NCBI GenBank assembly: GCA_036250195.1 | Contig: JAVHZZ010000002.1 | Location: 279,950,960-280,014,959 of the forward strand | Direction of reading: 5' to 3' | Length of the DNA stretch: 64,000 bases | From: Mixophyes australis | Lineage: Eukaryota; Chordata; Amphibia; Anura; Limnodynastidae | Shown here: positions 48,866 to 60,299 of the stretch, piece after piece | How the letters are laid out: every line of letters starts with the position of its first letter | How positions within the stretch are numbered: position 1 is the first letter of the stretch | Translations under genes and position numbers: made by a program | Notes under the pieces: model-generated | What the model was told of the DNA's origin: nothing | The model's input: only the letters and a program-made list of their open reading frames with translations | Databases searched by the model: none

Positions 48866-49480
48866 TTAAACAGTGTAAATTAGAAGAAGAAATCTCTGCC
48901 TTAGCCTACATCCCTGTGCACCAAGAGAAATCCCTGCCCTCTGCCCCAGAGACGTTATATTGATCCACTGCCACCACAGGGCAAACCATCGTGTCTGCCT
49001 GGCACCACATCTGCACCCAGCTCCCTTTATCCATCTTGTCCATCTTGAATCTGTGAATATAGCATTATAGGACACTACCAAGTTGTTACGCAAGGGAACT
49101 GAGCTGTGTGACTTGATGGACTGTGCTATTAGCTCGCCGGCTCTGAAAGCCCCACTGTATGCCATAATTAATGCCATAGTAAACTATGTTGTCTCCTGCC
49201 CAAACTGTGGGTGCTATCCGCACGAACGCTCCCACGGGTCTGGCCTCTGTATCTCATTCCTGGCCCTCATTGTTGTACACATTATGATGGCTTTTGTTAT
49301 ATCTGCCACTGGGTTACAAATCTGACAAAAATGGGAGCGGTATGGTAAGCCTTCTTGCTTAGTATGTGGAACAACCTCATTAAAAACCTCCCATTTCTCC
49401 TGAAAGAGCACATCAGCTACGGTGTTCCGTTCGCCCTGTATGTACTTCGCTCTGAATGTAATGGTGTAATCACCTCACAA
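48866..49480 (-). pseudogene. DIRS/Ngaro-like retroelement relic: RNase H end and tyrosine recombinase start
   Basis: The minus strand reads YIQGERNTVADVLFQEKWEVF (about 49445-49380), like the HxPGxxNxxADxLSRxxWExF stretch that ends RT/RNase H in DIRS/Ngaro-type elements. Then comes MALIMAYSGAFRAGELIA (49177 on), like the LAFFGxxRxxEL start of tyrosine recombinases, which integrate these elements as circles. The rest is degraded; no catalytic RHRY set can be traced. It is bounded by a solo LTR on one side and a hAT-type element on the other. Assignment from motifs only. Confidence 0.5.
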
Positions 49481-49493
49481 CTATCCACCTAAG

Positions 49494-50243
49494 TGTTACG
49501 GCTCACGCCCCAGGTATCAACTCCTAGAACCGCTTCAGAGGTCTTCGCCTATAGGAACCGCTTTTCCCGTAGAGCTAGATGCGCTCACAGGTACTCTGGT
49601 GCCCCCAGGTCTTGTACTCTAGTAGTAGGAGTTGATAACCTGAGAATGTAGCGCTGGAGTTTACTTAGAGGTGGAGTGAAGATCCTGGCAACGGTTTTGA
49701 GGGTCGTCAGCGAGACAGCGACGTCTAGGTCCAGGCCAGGTGTCCAACAGGTTACAGGCAATATGGCAGCGTCAGTATCCGAGCAATAGGTCAGAGTCAC
49801 AGGCAATTGAGGAACGTCAGAATCCAGGCAAAAGGTCGGGGGTCACAGGCAAACAACGAAGTCGGCATCCAGGCAAGAGGTCAGCAACGATAATCAAAAT
49901 TACAGGAGCAGAAACACAGCAGGAAAAGTATGCAGGGTAGCAGGGACTATAACAGACAGGAAGGCTTGCCCCTTCCTGCCTTAAATACTACATTGGGCCA
50001 ATAGGAAATGTTTTGGCACAGGGGTGAGAAATTTAGCCACCTGAGGCTAAAATAGGACTAATTTGCGCACGCGCCCGGCTGCTCTAGATGCCGGGACGCG
50101 GCGCTGCAGAGTTAGAGCGTCCCGACCGTTGCCTTGGCAACGGCCGGGACAAAGCGGAAGTGACGTCAGTGTCATCATGACGACGGCCGGGACACTGGGG
50201 CAGCGAGTCGCGGCGGTGTCCGGAGCTGCCGTGGCTCGTAACA
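49494..50243 (-). mobile_element. Solo LTR (family C), second copy, 750 bp
   Basis: On the minus strand it begins TGTTACGAGCC and ends ...CCGTAACA. A perfect 5-bp duplication, CTAAG, flanks it (49489-49493 and 50244-50248). It is homologous to 21919-22639 in the opposite orientation, most clearly in the CpG-rich start (GTCCCGGCCGTTGCC) and in the later CTGTGACC/CCTGGATGCC phrases. Alone, without internal genes. Confidence 0.82.
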
Positions 50244-50248
50244 CTAAG

Positions 50249-51780
50249 TAGCCTAGTAACCGGAGGAGATGATGCTGACTCTCAATCTGGGAAGGACAAA
50301 TGCTGGATGAGTCTGAACTGGATGATTGCCTTCTTAGTCTCCAACCTGGGATTGGTGCCTATCAAATCCTTTTTTGGGGGCTCAACATATGGGCCTGCAA
50401 TTCGGTTACAAATAATTTCATTGACAATTTTATCCCGTAACCACTCTTGGTTGCACATATTTTACTCCTTATCATTTGAGGAACTGACCCCCTAACTGGA
50501 ATTTTAAACACTGCACAAAGTAAAGCTAGGTAAACTCTAGATTTTTCACCCAATTTTCGGGCCAATTACACTATAAACAACGGGTAGGTCCAATATCACA
50601 TTAGTACGTTCACTTCAATTATCATGTTTTATCGTACCAAAGCACATCGTATTATTTGATTTTATAAACTGAGTGAAAATCACTATAAACAATGGAACGA
50701 TGTGCAAAAATGAAATGTGTATGTACTCACGACAGTCTGTCAAATTCTGCCTCCAGCAGCAACGCCTTTGTGGGCGTGCATATTTACATATTTAAATATA
50801 TGATGCTGTCCCCTACATGTTGTTGTCTAAATGTAAAACGTAACACACATGGAAATAGTGATCTTTTCATACCGAAGCAATAATAAACCCTTTTTACATG
50901 CTCTATATGTCATCTGTATGCAACCTGAATTGTTAAATGTACAAATACATATTCTCAATATAATCTAATTTCTGTAGTGATGTGCTATGTGTCAATTTCT
51001 TCAATCCTGTATTATGTTGCTGTATGTATGTTATTCTGCCTGTTGTGTGTGTGTGTGTGTGTGTGTGTGTATACACACACACACACACACATATATATTC
51101 TAGATTTCCACTCTGAGCTAAATTCTTTAACTTATAATGGCCAGGCTCAAACATGAGAACAAGTCCATACATAAGTTCAGTACACCTGTGTATACACTGC
51201 GTCAGTACCACAGCACATTAACTGTTTCTGCCTCTATTTCAGGCTTATCAAGCAGTTTCAAAAAGGAAACCAGATTGTTGTTACCAGCATCCTTTATTTT
51301 CAAACATAGTAAAAATTTCTATTTACCGGCTTTGCAAACTTTCTTCTCAAAAATACAGCATTCTAAGATTTAAATATAGCTATAGAAATTTGAATGTCTC
51401 ACAATACAAATCTACACAATCACAACTATACATCATCTATATAAACTATTTTTTACATGATGTAATTTTTTAAAAAAGCATACGTGTCTGCATTCATTAA
51501 TGGTTGTGTGTACATATAATGGGTTTGTGTCATGTAAAAACAGATTTGTAAAATTGACATTTATTACGGCCTACACGTAGGGCCATTTCAAGATCACATG
51601 CTGTACAGAAGGTGTGGTCCTATGTGTAGCCTTTTTGCACATTTGTTTTTACATCATATCAAAATATATATGTTTGAGTGTTACCAAAGATTTTACTATT
51701 AAATGCTAATCATTATTTAACCCCCAATTGAACGCTGTAAACTAATTACAATGGTAGAACTACATACATATTTTAACTTT
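50249..51780. other. Non-coding with a GT/AC microsatellite
   Basis: At about 51043-51092, (GT)n passes directly into (AC)n around TATA, so the tract is self-complementary. An inverted or AT-rich remnant may lie at 50560-50900, but no element ends or exons were identified. Confidence 0.5.
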
Positions 51781-52070
51781 GGAGCTCCGAGTACTGAGCT
51801 GAGCCGGCTCGGTACTTTCGTGCGCCCTCGGAATTGAAAACGAGGAAAAACGTTGTATCGTCATCGGATCTTGCGAGTCTTGGATTCTATAAGTACCTCC
51901 CTCCACGGCGATCAAGCGCCATTTCACAGAGGGACACAGAAGGTATAGCACGGTTCTTGGCAGTCTCTAGTACAGTTGGGCAGCGTCAGGTAGAAAAGAA
52001 AGAGGAGGGGCAGCAGTGTTCTTCAAAGTCTCCAGTGACATTCAGGAGAGCTCCATTGCTGAAATAGAAA
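51780..52070 (+). promoter_or_regulatory. Promoter-like repeat module
   Basis: It has a short palindromic GAGCCGGCTC, ACTGAGC/GCTCGGTA pieces, a TATA-like TTCTATAAGTACC (about 51887), and 25-30 bases later AAGCGCCATTTCACAG. It looks like a TATA promoter of a mobile element, but I cannot name the family and no gene follows. Confidence 0.35.
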
Positions 52071-52138
52071 TAATAGGGCTGGCAGTCTTGGTTTAAATCT
52101 GCAGTCACATTTCAATAAGCATTATCTAAGCGATATAT

Positions 52139-52933
52139 GTGTTTCCAAAGCACAAGCAATTTATTTAGCAAAAAGGTTTAGCAGTTCAATAAACAAGTAC
52201 AATACAGCTGATACCAAATAAATACATACATACATACGCTGCGCCCTCTGCTGGATCCAGCTAGACAGTCCTTCAGTCCAGAAGACTGTGGTCAGTGATG
52301 ACTGTTTTAGCTGGTCCCAGGGAGCTGTATATATACACTCAGTGATAGAGAAAACAATACAGATGATGTGGCTTGCTTCTATAGGTCCAGGCTTCAGGAG
52401 GGTCCATTATAATGCAGGTCATAGGCCAGTTCAAACAACCCCCTCCAAGGGTGGGGGGTCAACATTCCAAGGGTGGGGGTCTGCTCTCCAGATGATGACT
52501 GTGATTTTCCTGCCCAGAATCCATTTTAAACTAGTCTATTTAAACTACACAGACAATATCATTCTAATCATTTATTCCTTACAATTTGTAACTACCATAT
52601 GCAATGTGCGTTCTGCAAATAAATTAGGGCTAAGAATGATACTAAACATGACATACTTCACGTGACCTGAACTTAAAATATCACTAAAGTGTACATATAA
52701 CCTTATAATATATAACTATAAACCAAATAACATCTGCTCACAAACGACTGTGGAATGGAACCATTATAAATATGAAATATATAAATAAATAAATGTGAAA
52801 GTGCGAGTGTATGCGTGTGTGTTTTATCGTACAATCGTGTCATGCCATGTAACACGTGGCATACTGATCGCAATCGCATGGTAAAACAATATTAATCAAT
52901 ATACTTTCATCCAATTATACGACTTTGACAACA
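52139..52933 (-). repeat. Dispersed LTR-like repeat, copy 2 (family A)
   Basis: Shares ordered blocks with 3775-4540 (see that entry). Minus orientation begins TGTTGTCAAAG at 52933 and has AATAAATTGCTTGTG near the other end (about 52150-52170), which fits the polyadenylation end of an LTR. Contains a (TACA)n tract near 52225. The boundary with the following LINE is about 52935-52960. Confidence 0.55.
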
Positions 52934-53090
52934 TAATCCACCCTGAGATATATATCAATGATGCAATTTTCTAAGTAGCAGGCATTGATGCTTGATGGAA
53001 AGAGTACCGAGGATCCCACACCTTATGGAAGTTTGGAATTTTGTCATGAAGGAGAATGGTGATATATTCCATTGTTTCCATGTACCAGAT

Positions 53091-56000
53091 TCAAGAAACT
53101 ATACTTTGAAGGCTTGGAGGGTAAAGGGGTTTCCATTCCTTCGCTATCTGCAGACGTGCAGCAGCACAAATGTGCTGCACGAGTCTATCACGCTGATTAT
53201 TAAGGGATATGACTCGGGAAAACAACAGCATAACCAGTGTGTCCGGCAGCACCTCAATTTCTAAAATTCTTGTGATAAAGTCAGCGACCTGGGTCCATAA
53301 GTTAGAGATACTAGGACACGTCCACCAGATGTGGTAGAATGAACCCACCTCTCCGCAGCCCCTCCAACAGAGATCTGAAATACCTGGATAGATTATGTGA
53401 AGTCTCGTTGGCACCAAGTACCATCTTGTGTACACTTTGAATGTATTTTCTCTTATTGAGGTGTTAATGGAGATCTTGGAAATCCTAAGTCTGAGTCGGG
53501 ACCATCCCTCTTGATCCATAACTTTGCCGGTGTCCAGAAGCCAAGCAGTCTCAAACGGTTTGATAAGATCAGATTCTGGGCTCAGGAAAGCATGGTATAC
53601 CAGAGATATCAATCCTGGGGCTCCAGTACGGTCCATACAACTCCTCTCAAAAGGTGTAGGCTTACGCAATTTGGAAGATCTACAAAGTGAGTGTATAAAG
53701 CCTCTGATTTGGATGTAAGCAAAGTACAAGGACGAAGGAAGACCCTTTTTCTTTCTCAAGACTGGAAAAGTCTGTGGAGCAAATTCTCAGAGAATATGGG
53801 TAAACTGGGTGATACCCGCTTCTTGCCAAGGACGCGAGTATGACTTCAGATTTCCTGCCGGGAAGTCTGGATGATGCCACAGCGGAGTAAGTGGGGAGGG
53901 GAACAAGGTAAGCTCCCAATTCCTGTGTAGTTTGTCCCCTATGTTAAGTGTGAATTGTATGGAAGGGTGAGAATAAACTGTGGCAGGTCTTTGACTCCTG
54001 GGGAGCTAGGGGAACGAGTTCAAGTTGTGATCTGGTGTATGTGCGTTCTCAAGGTCGACCCACCTCTTAGTCCCCGGGGCAGATTGCCAGGAGATGATAT
54101 GGCTAAGGTTGACTGTGTGGTAATAACGTTCAAAGAGCGGAAGTCCATAACCTCGCGAGTGGGTAGACTTCGGTAAACACAACGTTTAAGTCTCGACTTT
54201 TTCCCTTGCCAGATAAATCTACCACAGATTGATTGCAAATTTGCTAGAAAAGTTTCTGGTACTGATATGGGTAGTGTCTGGAACAAATATAAAACTCGAG
54301 GTAGAACGTTCATCTTTATGACACTAATCTTACCGAACCAGGAATTAAAAAGCGAATCCCATTTTATAAGGTCTCTTTTTATAGATTCAAGAAGGGGAGT
54401 ATAATTAGTGTGAAACAGCTATCTATATTCTTTTGTAATCTGGACACCTAAGTAACGCAACGCCTCGGGGCGCCATTGGAACCTAAACGAAGATTGAAGT
54501 ATGTTTTTAGTAACGCTGGGTACTTGCAGTGAAAGGGCCTCCGATTTAGAATTTATCCGACAAGGAACCATATTCTTTAAGTTCTTTGAGCAGATTTGGA
54601 AGCGAGATTAAGGGGTTGGAGAATGTTAATAGGACATCGTCAGCGAATAGCGATATTTTAAAGTGATGAGGTCCGATTCTGATCCCTGTAACATCTGGGT
54701 TCTGTCTGATGGCGGCAGCCAGTGGCCCAATGCACAAGGCAAACATTAAGGGAGACAGGGCACCCCTGTCTTGTGCTGTTGCCTAAGGAGAAAGCCTGGG
54801 ACAAAAGGCCATTCATCAATACCGAAGAGGGACAATGGTATAAAGCCTGAATGGCCGATAGAAAAGCCTCATTTACCCCAAAATGGCTAAGTGTACGGAA
54901 CATGAAGGGCCATGAGAGCCTATCGAAGGCCTTTTCAGCATCTAAAGCCAGAACAACTGATGGAATCTTGTTCTGATTGACATGGGCGATAATGTCTATT
55001 GTGCGTCTGGTGTTGTCTAAGGCTTGTCTAGAGGGGACAAAGCCCACCTGATCAGGGAAAACTAAAATTGACATAAGCGTTTAAACGATTTGCCAATATT
55101 TTAGCGAAAAGTTTAATGTCAGCATTAATTAATGAGATAGGGCGGTACCTGGAACAGCATGTTGGGTCCTTGTTTGGTTTAGGGCTCACCACTATGGTAG
55201 AATGAGTAGATTCAACGTGAAACTTACCCCCCATCAAGATATAGTTAAACATATGGGTAAAGCGAGGCACCAACTCTTTGGAAAATGTTTTATAATATAA
55301 CATCATAAAGCCGTCAGGGCCAGGGGCCTTAGAGTTTCTCTGTGATTTCAACGCCAGTATTACTTCATCAGTAATAGCTTCGTTAAGAGTAGAAGCTTGA
55401 TGGGGAGATAATGTGGGTAATAAGCATTTATCTAGAGAAGCCCGCTTAACTCTTAATCTTCTGGCCAAGAGTGTATCAGCCTTGTTCTTCTCAAAGAAGG
55501 TCTGGTTTAGCCGACAAAACTGGCGTTCGGTTTTTTTCTGCGAGAATCGATTGGATTTCCGGTCTAATCTTTTGTATCCTTTGCATTAGTGAATGGGAGT
55601 TAGACTCCTTATGCGATGCTTCAAAATTCTTGAGTTGGAGAGAGAGCTTAAGAGTCTCGTTACATTCTCTTTTTCTGCGGGAAGCAAATTGAATGACATC
55701 TCCCCGCATTACTGCCTTATGAGCTTCCCAGATTGTGGAGGTCGGGACCTCTGAGTTTGAGTTAGTCTCAAAATACTTTGTGATAGAGTCAGCTATGAGA
55801 TCTTTAAAACCAGGGAGTTTAAGGAGAGTCTCATTCAATTTCCAAGAGGTTCTACCCCGGGGGTTCTGAAGAAGGTCAACCGAGAGTGTTGAATGGTCTG
55901 ACCAAGTGTTACAGACAATATCGGCTTTTTTTATGTGTTGAAAGATATTTGAACATCCCATAAACATATCTATCCGAGAATAGGATTGATGGGAAAAAGA

Positions 56001-56570
56001 ATAAAATATAAAGTCTCTAGATATGGGGTACAACGCTCGCCATATATCAAATAGACCGGCCTCAGTCACTTGTTTTTGCAAATTTTTTGTGTGTGAAGAT
56101 GGGGGGGGGGGGAGGAATGTCTAGAGGCTGATCTGTCTAAGAAAGGGGACATAACAGTGTTGAAATCACCCCCTAAAAGGAGCAGGCCCTTGCGGGATTG
56201 GTGTAGTTCTGAGAAAAAGTGTGTGTAAAAAAACTTTTGACCTGTATTAGGAGCGTAGATATTGGCAAAAGTTATATCGAGATGTCCGATCTTTCCCGTC
56301 AGGATGAGAAACCAGCCTTCAGGGTCGTCCTTGACTGCTGACATGACAAAGGGGACTGAGTTGCGAAGAAGAATGGCAACTCCGTTTTTCTTTGTAGAGT
56401 GAGAGTGGAGTATCTTCTTGAGGACAAGGAGGGATGGCCGCCATCCTGAAAGGAGTCTCCTGCAAAAAAATGACATCACCTTTAAGTTTGTGCAATGTGT
56501 GAAATAACATAGAACGTCTTTGTGGAGTGTTTAGCCCTTTAACATTTAGGGAGAGAGTTGTGATAGACAT
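53091..56570 (-). pseudogene. L1-like ORF2, full length but frameshifted
   Basis: ATG 56570 opens LSLNVKGLNTPQRR and FLQETPF; KNGVAILLRNSVPF, NIYAPN, GGDFNTV, YSRIDMFM and WSDHSTLSVDLL follow, giving the whole endonuclease. The RT has KAPGPDGFM, YRPISLINADIKLFAKIL, DQVGFVPSRQ, ALDAEKAFDRLSW, NSTRQGCPVS and FADDVLLTF (catalytic DD kept). The C-terminus has CWRGCGEVGSFYHIWWTCP and ICAAARLQIAKEW before the stop at 53091. At least six frame changes, one at a G-run near 56101-56112, destroy the polyprotein. All domains remain recognisable in order. Confidence 0.85.
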
Positions 56571-56710
56571 GACTGGTATTCTAAGGAGAAACACCCAATA
56601 TAGTTGTGCAAACTGCTAGACTGTAATACCAATAGGGTAAGAAGGTGGGGAAGGTAAGGTAGGAAAGGGAAGGAAGGGGAAACAAAGGTAAGGAAGAATA
56701 AGAATATATA

Positions 56711-56741
<31 letters not shown>

Positions 56742-57148
56742 GAGGGGCAAGAGCGTAGGTTCGAACCTCACAGGCAGAGGGGTCCGTGCCTAAGAACCAC
56801 AGTAAACAAAAAACTAGGTGAGGTATGCCTACTCAATCTATGACAAGACACAGGGTGTGGGAATATGTTTTGAACCTCAATATAAAAGATATATAATTCC
56901 CAATGTAAACGGGTGCATGGCTAAGCGGACAAGAGGAGTCTCCTGCCCATCTGTGTATAAACAATGAAATTAAATATCAGCAAAACAGGTAACCAGTAAC
57001 ATCTGCATCTGAAATGGTGCGGTACAAAGAAACAACATGAAGTCAACATTAAACAATTTGTGCGAAGAGCATGGTAGAGTATAAACATTGAGAGAAGAAA
57101 AAATATTGACATTTCAATCCTCCCATATAGGACAGACAGGTTTACAAA

Positions 57149-58075
57149 TCAGGGGGGTTGTTGTGACGAGCTCTGAGAATCTCCTCCCAGGATCCTGTCA
57201 AGACGAGAAAAGTTGAGCCTATGAATCAAGTCTTTTCCTTCATTTGGTGTACGGATCGACTCTTGGCAGCCCTCCACTTCAATTATTAGGTGGAAAGGAA
57301 AACCCCAACGATATTTGTAGCCATTTTCTCTGAGAATTCGTGTCACGTCCCTGAGGTCGCGCCTTTTGGCTATCGTTGAAGGGGCTAGGTCTTGAAATAC
57401 TTGTATACGGCAGCCCTCGAAGAGAGTGTAAGAAGAGTTCCTTACTGCATTAGATATAAGTTCCTTGGTCTTGAAAGATAATACACGCAAAATCAAATCG
57501 CATGGAGGTTCGGTGTCCTTCGGGCGACGTCTCAAGGCCCTATGCACCCGTTCAATCTGTATCGGGTGGTTGGATAATGTGGAGTCCAGTGAGGAGAAGA
57601 ATTTGCTCACATATTCTTCCAGATCTTTTGGTTTAACTGATTCAGGGATGTTACGTAATCTAAGATTATTACGACGATCCCTGTTCTCCACGTCCTCCAG
57701 CTTTCTCAGGAAGTCATTTTCTTTTAGTAGGAAGTCCAGGTCCTGTGATTCGTCATTTTGAAATTTGAGTGATGACTCCATCTTATTTTCAAGAACCGAG
57801 GTCCTTTTGGAAATTATGACCATCTCTGATTTAAGATCTCTTATAGCCTTCTGAAGATCAACGGAGAAAGCATTAGTACGCTCCACGATTAAGTTCCGTA
57901 ATTCGGCAAAGTCCGCATTAGTGGAGGGGGTTGTGGTAATTGGAGGGTCTTGATCACTGTGAGCCCCCTGAGGTGAGCGAGGAGGGGAAGAATTGTATGC
58001 TTTGTCTTGACGGGAGAAATGCTGTGTAATTTCTCTAGTTGCACCTCTGCGGCCTCTACCCGCGGGTTTATTCAT
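57149..58075 (-). CDS. L1-like ORF1 protein, intact 308-aa frame
   Basis: L1 ORF1p is a trimeric nucleic-acid chaperone that coats element RNA in the cytoplasm. ATG 58075 opens a complete frame of 308 codons, normal for vertebrate L1 (about 300-340). It has a basic, proline- and serine-rich N-terminus (residues 1-50), a heptad-rich coiled coil (about 55-135, including FAELRNLIVERTN and EDVENRDRRNN), an RRM-like domain starting NNLRLRNIPESV, a basic strand HRALRRRPKD, and a C-terminal domain with FQDLAPSTIAKRRDL and YKYRWGFPFHL. No stop or frameshift is seen, unlike its ORF2 and the other two ORF1 copies here. It may be intact by chance in a young copy. Confidence 0.85.
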   Translation of the reverse strand: MNKPAGRGRRGATREITQHFSRQDKAYNSSPPRSPQGAHSDQDPPITTTPSTNADFAELRNLIVERTNAFSVDLQKAIRDLKSEMVIISKRTSVLENKMESSLKFQNDESQDLDFLLKENDFLRKLEDVENRDRRNNLRLRNIPESVKPKDLEEYVSKFFSSLDSTLSNHPIQIERVHRALRRRPKDTEPPCDLILRVLSFKTKELISNAVRNSSYTLFEGCRIQVFQDLAPSTIAKRRDLRDVTRILRENGYKYRWGFPFHLIIEVEGCQESIRTPNEGKDLIHRLNFSRLDRILGGDSQSSSQQPP

Positions 58076-58659
58076 GTTGAGTGCAGGATCTCTGGGGTAC
58101 CTTTTGCTGCTGTTGACTATGTAGCAGATGGGCGGGGAGCAAACCCACGTGGGCTAGGTGGAGGGAAAGTTAAGTAGAAAGACAAAAAAAGACAATAACT
58201 ACTCTGATGTCCACCTATAGGTTTCCTCCCTGGGAATTCTGATGACTCTTATGTAGCTCCAGGTGCTCCTGCAAACAGTTCTGTATAGATATAGCGTACT
58301 TGCAGTTTTGAAGATTTAAAGGAGGTTGGGTTTCCCAGTCGTGAGTCGACAAGATGCACCAAGGTAGTTATCCACACGTCTGAGTAAAGATGCCGGAGGC
58401 TGCAAGCAATCAGCGATATCCCTCTGCCGATAAACTGGTTATCAAAGCTAGTGGTGATGTCGCTAATAACGGAGCCGGGCTTTCAGAGAACGTCCTGTGC
58501 AAGTAAGACGTCTAGATGGGAGCTCTTAGGCACCTAGCTAGGTGAGTTTGGTGGGAGGTCTCACAATAAGCAGCCGTTCATGGTGAATGCCAATCCGCTT
58601 CTCCGGAGCAATAATATTTTGTGTGCTCAAAGTCACGGTGATAAGCTTAAGGTGAGGGT

Positions 58660-59715
58660 GTAGTGTGTAGGTGTGTAGACAAAAGTTGTTGTAACTGAGC
58701 TTTTACAGCCAGGATTCTGAGATAAGTTTTGCATTTTAGGTAACGTTGATGCTTCTTGGTGAGAGAAACAAGCTCAGATTCAAGATCCTGGATGTGTGCT
58801 ATATGGATTTTTTTTCTGGGCTGATGACATGCTAATTAAGAGGCCTCGGATAGTGGCTTTATGAGCCTCCCATAGGACAGAGTGCGAGATATCTGGGGAG
58901 GAGTTGAAGTTCTTGAACTCCTCAATTGCCTGCAACACTTTCTGTAAGTTTTCCTGTTTGGAGACGAGGGTCCATGCGCCAGGATCGATGGGGGCGGACT
59001 GAGGGAAAGATATCAACATTGAGAGAAACCGCCGCATGATCCGAACAGGTAACTGGAATTATATACGAAGAGCGCAAGGAAGGAGTGGAGGATTTATCTG
59101 TGAAAATCATGTCTATGCGTATGGACGTTATGAGGGACAGAAAAGTGTGTGTATGCACGAGCAGAAGAGTTCAGGACTTGCCAAGAGTCATAGAGATCAT
59201 ACAGCTTGATTAGGGAGCAAAGATGACGAGAGTCTCTAGAGGTCCGCAGAGAGGAGGGAGACGGCGGAAAGCGGTCTAGCTTGGTATCCAACGTGACATT
59301 AAAGTCCCCACCCAAAATGACGTGTCTCTTAGCTCAGAAAGTATAGCGAAGAAGTCTGAAAAGAAGGATCCCTGTCCCACATTAGGAGCATAAAGAGTCG
59401 CTATGGTTATGGGCGTTTGGGAAATAGAGCCAGTCAATATTGTATATCTGCCTTGGTCATATGTTATTGTGGAATGTACAGGTAATGGAACTGACTGGTG
59501 GACTAGGATAGCAGTGCCACTAGGTTTCGAGGAGAGGTGAAACTGAATGCATGCGGGAAGGTTCTATTTGTGAGACTTGGGTGCGAGTGTGTGAAATGCG
59601 TTTCCTGCAGGAGGGCTATGTGAGCCTTAAGGCATTTTAATTCTTGAAGCGCCATGGTGCGTTTCTGCGGGGCATTCAAACCGTTAACGTTTAAAGATAT
59701 TATCTTGATAGTCAT
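58660..59715 (-). pseudogene. L1-like ORF2, endonuclease region only
   Basis: ATG 59715: IISLNVNGLNAPQKR, LLQETHF, GGDFNVTLD, SIRIDMIF and CSDHAAVSLNVDIF, the APE endonuclease motifs, with frame changes. The linker LESELVSLTKKHQR and VKAQLQQLL (in another frame) continues to about 58660, where the sequence becomes the 5' UTR of the neighbouring LINE. No reverse transcriptase remains. Confidence 0.8.
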
Positions 59716-60299
59716 GGTGGGTGTGGAAAAGGAAAGCTTAATGAGACGAGTCCGAAAACTAAACAAACAGGGAAAAGCAGAAGAGATGTTAGTATGAAAG
59801 GGGTAGGGAAGGGACCGGAGGTGGGGGTCCCAGGCTCCGGTTTAGAACAAGGTGGATGACACATCCTGTGAGTCAGAGGGGTTCGTGGGGGTCGTGACTG
59901 GCAAACAAAGTGACAGTTAGGGACAAGTGCAAACTAACAACATTGTTACATTAGGAGGGGGGAGAGCATAGTGAACCTTGGGGAAGGGATCGTAATCCGA
60001 GTGGGCATTTTGAGGGTGATGCCATGTCAGGGGAAGGTCCCAGACCTAAATCCAAAAACTGCATCCGGACAATGGCATAACATTTGAACTAGTATGAAAA
60101 CATATCAGATAGAATATAGTATGGGGGAACATCCAGAGAAGTGGGCAACATAGCAAAATAGATTAAAGACTATGTACAAGTGGGGGGGTCTCCCACCAGG
60201 CTAGGAAAAAATGGAGTGTGTGTATGTTTTAAAGGTCAAGGGTCTATATTGGGGGGAAATATGAAAACAGGGTGGACACAGCGATAGTAACATGTTTTA

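Larger units (their letters stand above)
52960..58660 (-). mobile_element. L1/Tx1-like LINE with intact ORF1
   Basis: From right to left: a 5' UTR (about 58660-58076), intact ORF1 (58075-57149), a 580-bp spacer with an (AT)n tract at 56716-56741, and a broken ORF2 (56570-53091). The 3' UTR is shortened where repeat family A begins. Its 5' end abuts, and probably interrupts, ORF2 of the next LINE. I could not confirm a target duplication, because the other half of the neighbouring ORF2 is not found beyond its 3' end. Confidence 0.8.

Noticed and set aside
56745..56790. GGTTCGAACCTC, resembling a tRNA T-loop
   Set aside because: No matching A box, acceptor stem or anticodon arm could be drawn around it; it lies in a LINE spacer.
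58640..58680. Clean insertion of the 53-58-kb LINE into the 58-63-kb LINE
   Set aside because: The 5' junction supports it, but the remaining half of the interrupted ORF2 is not found at the other end, so insertion followed by deletion, or a different rearrangement, remains possible.
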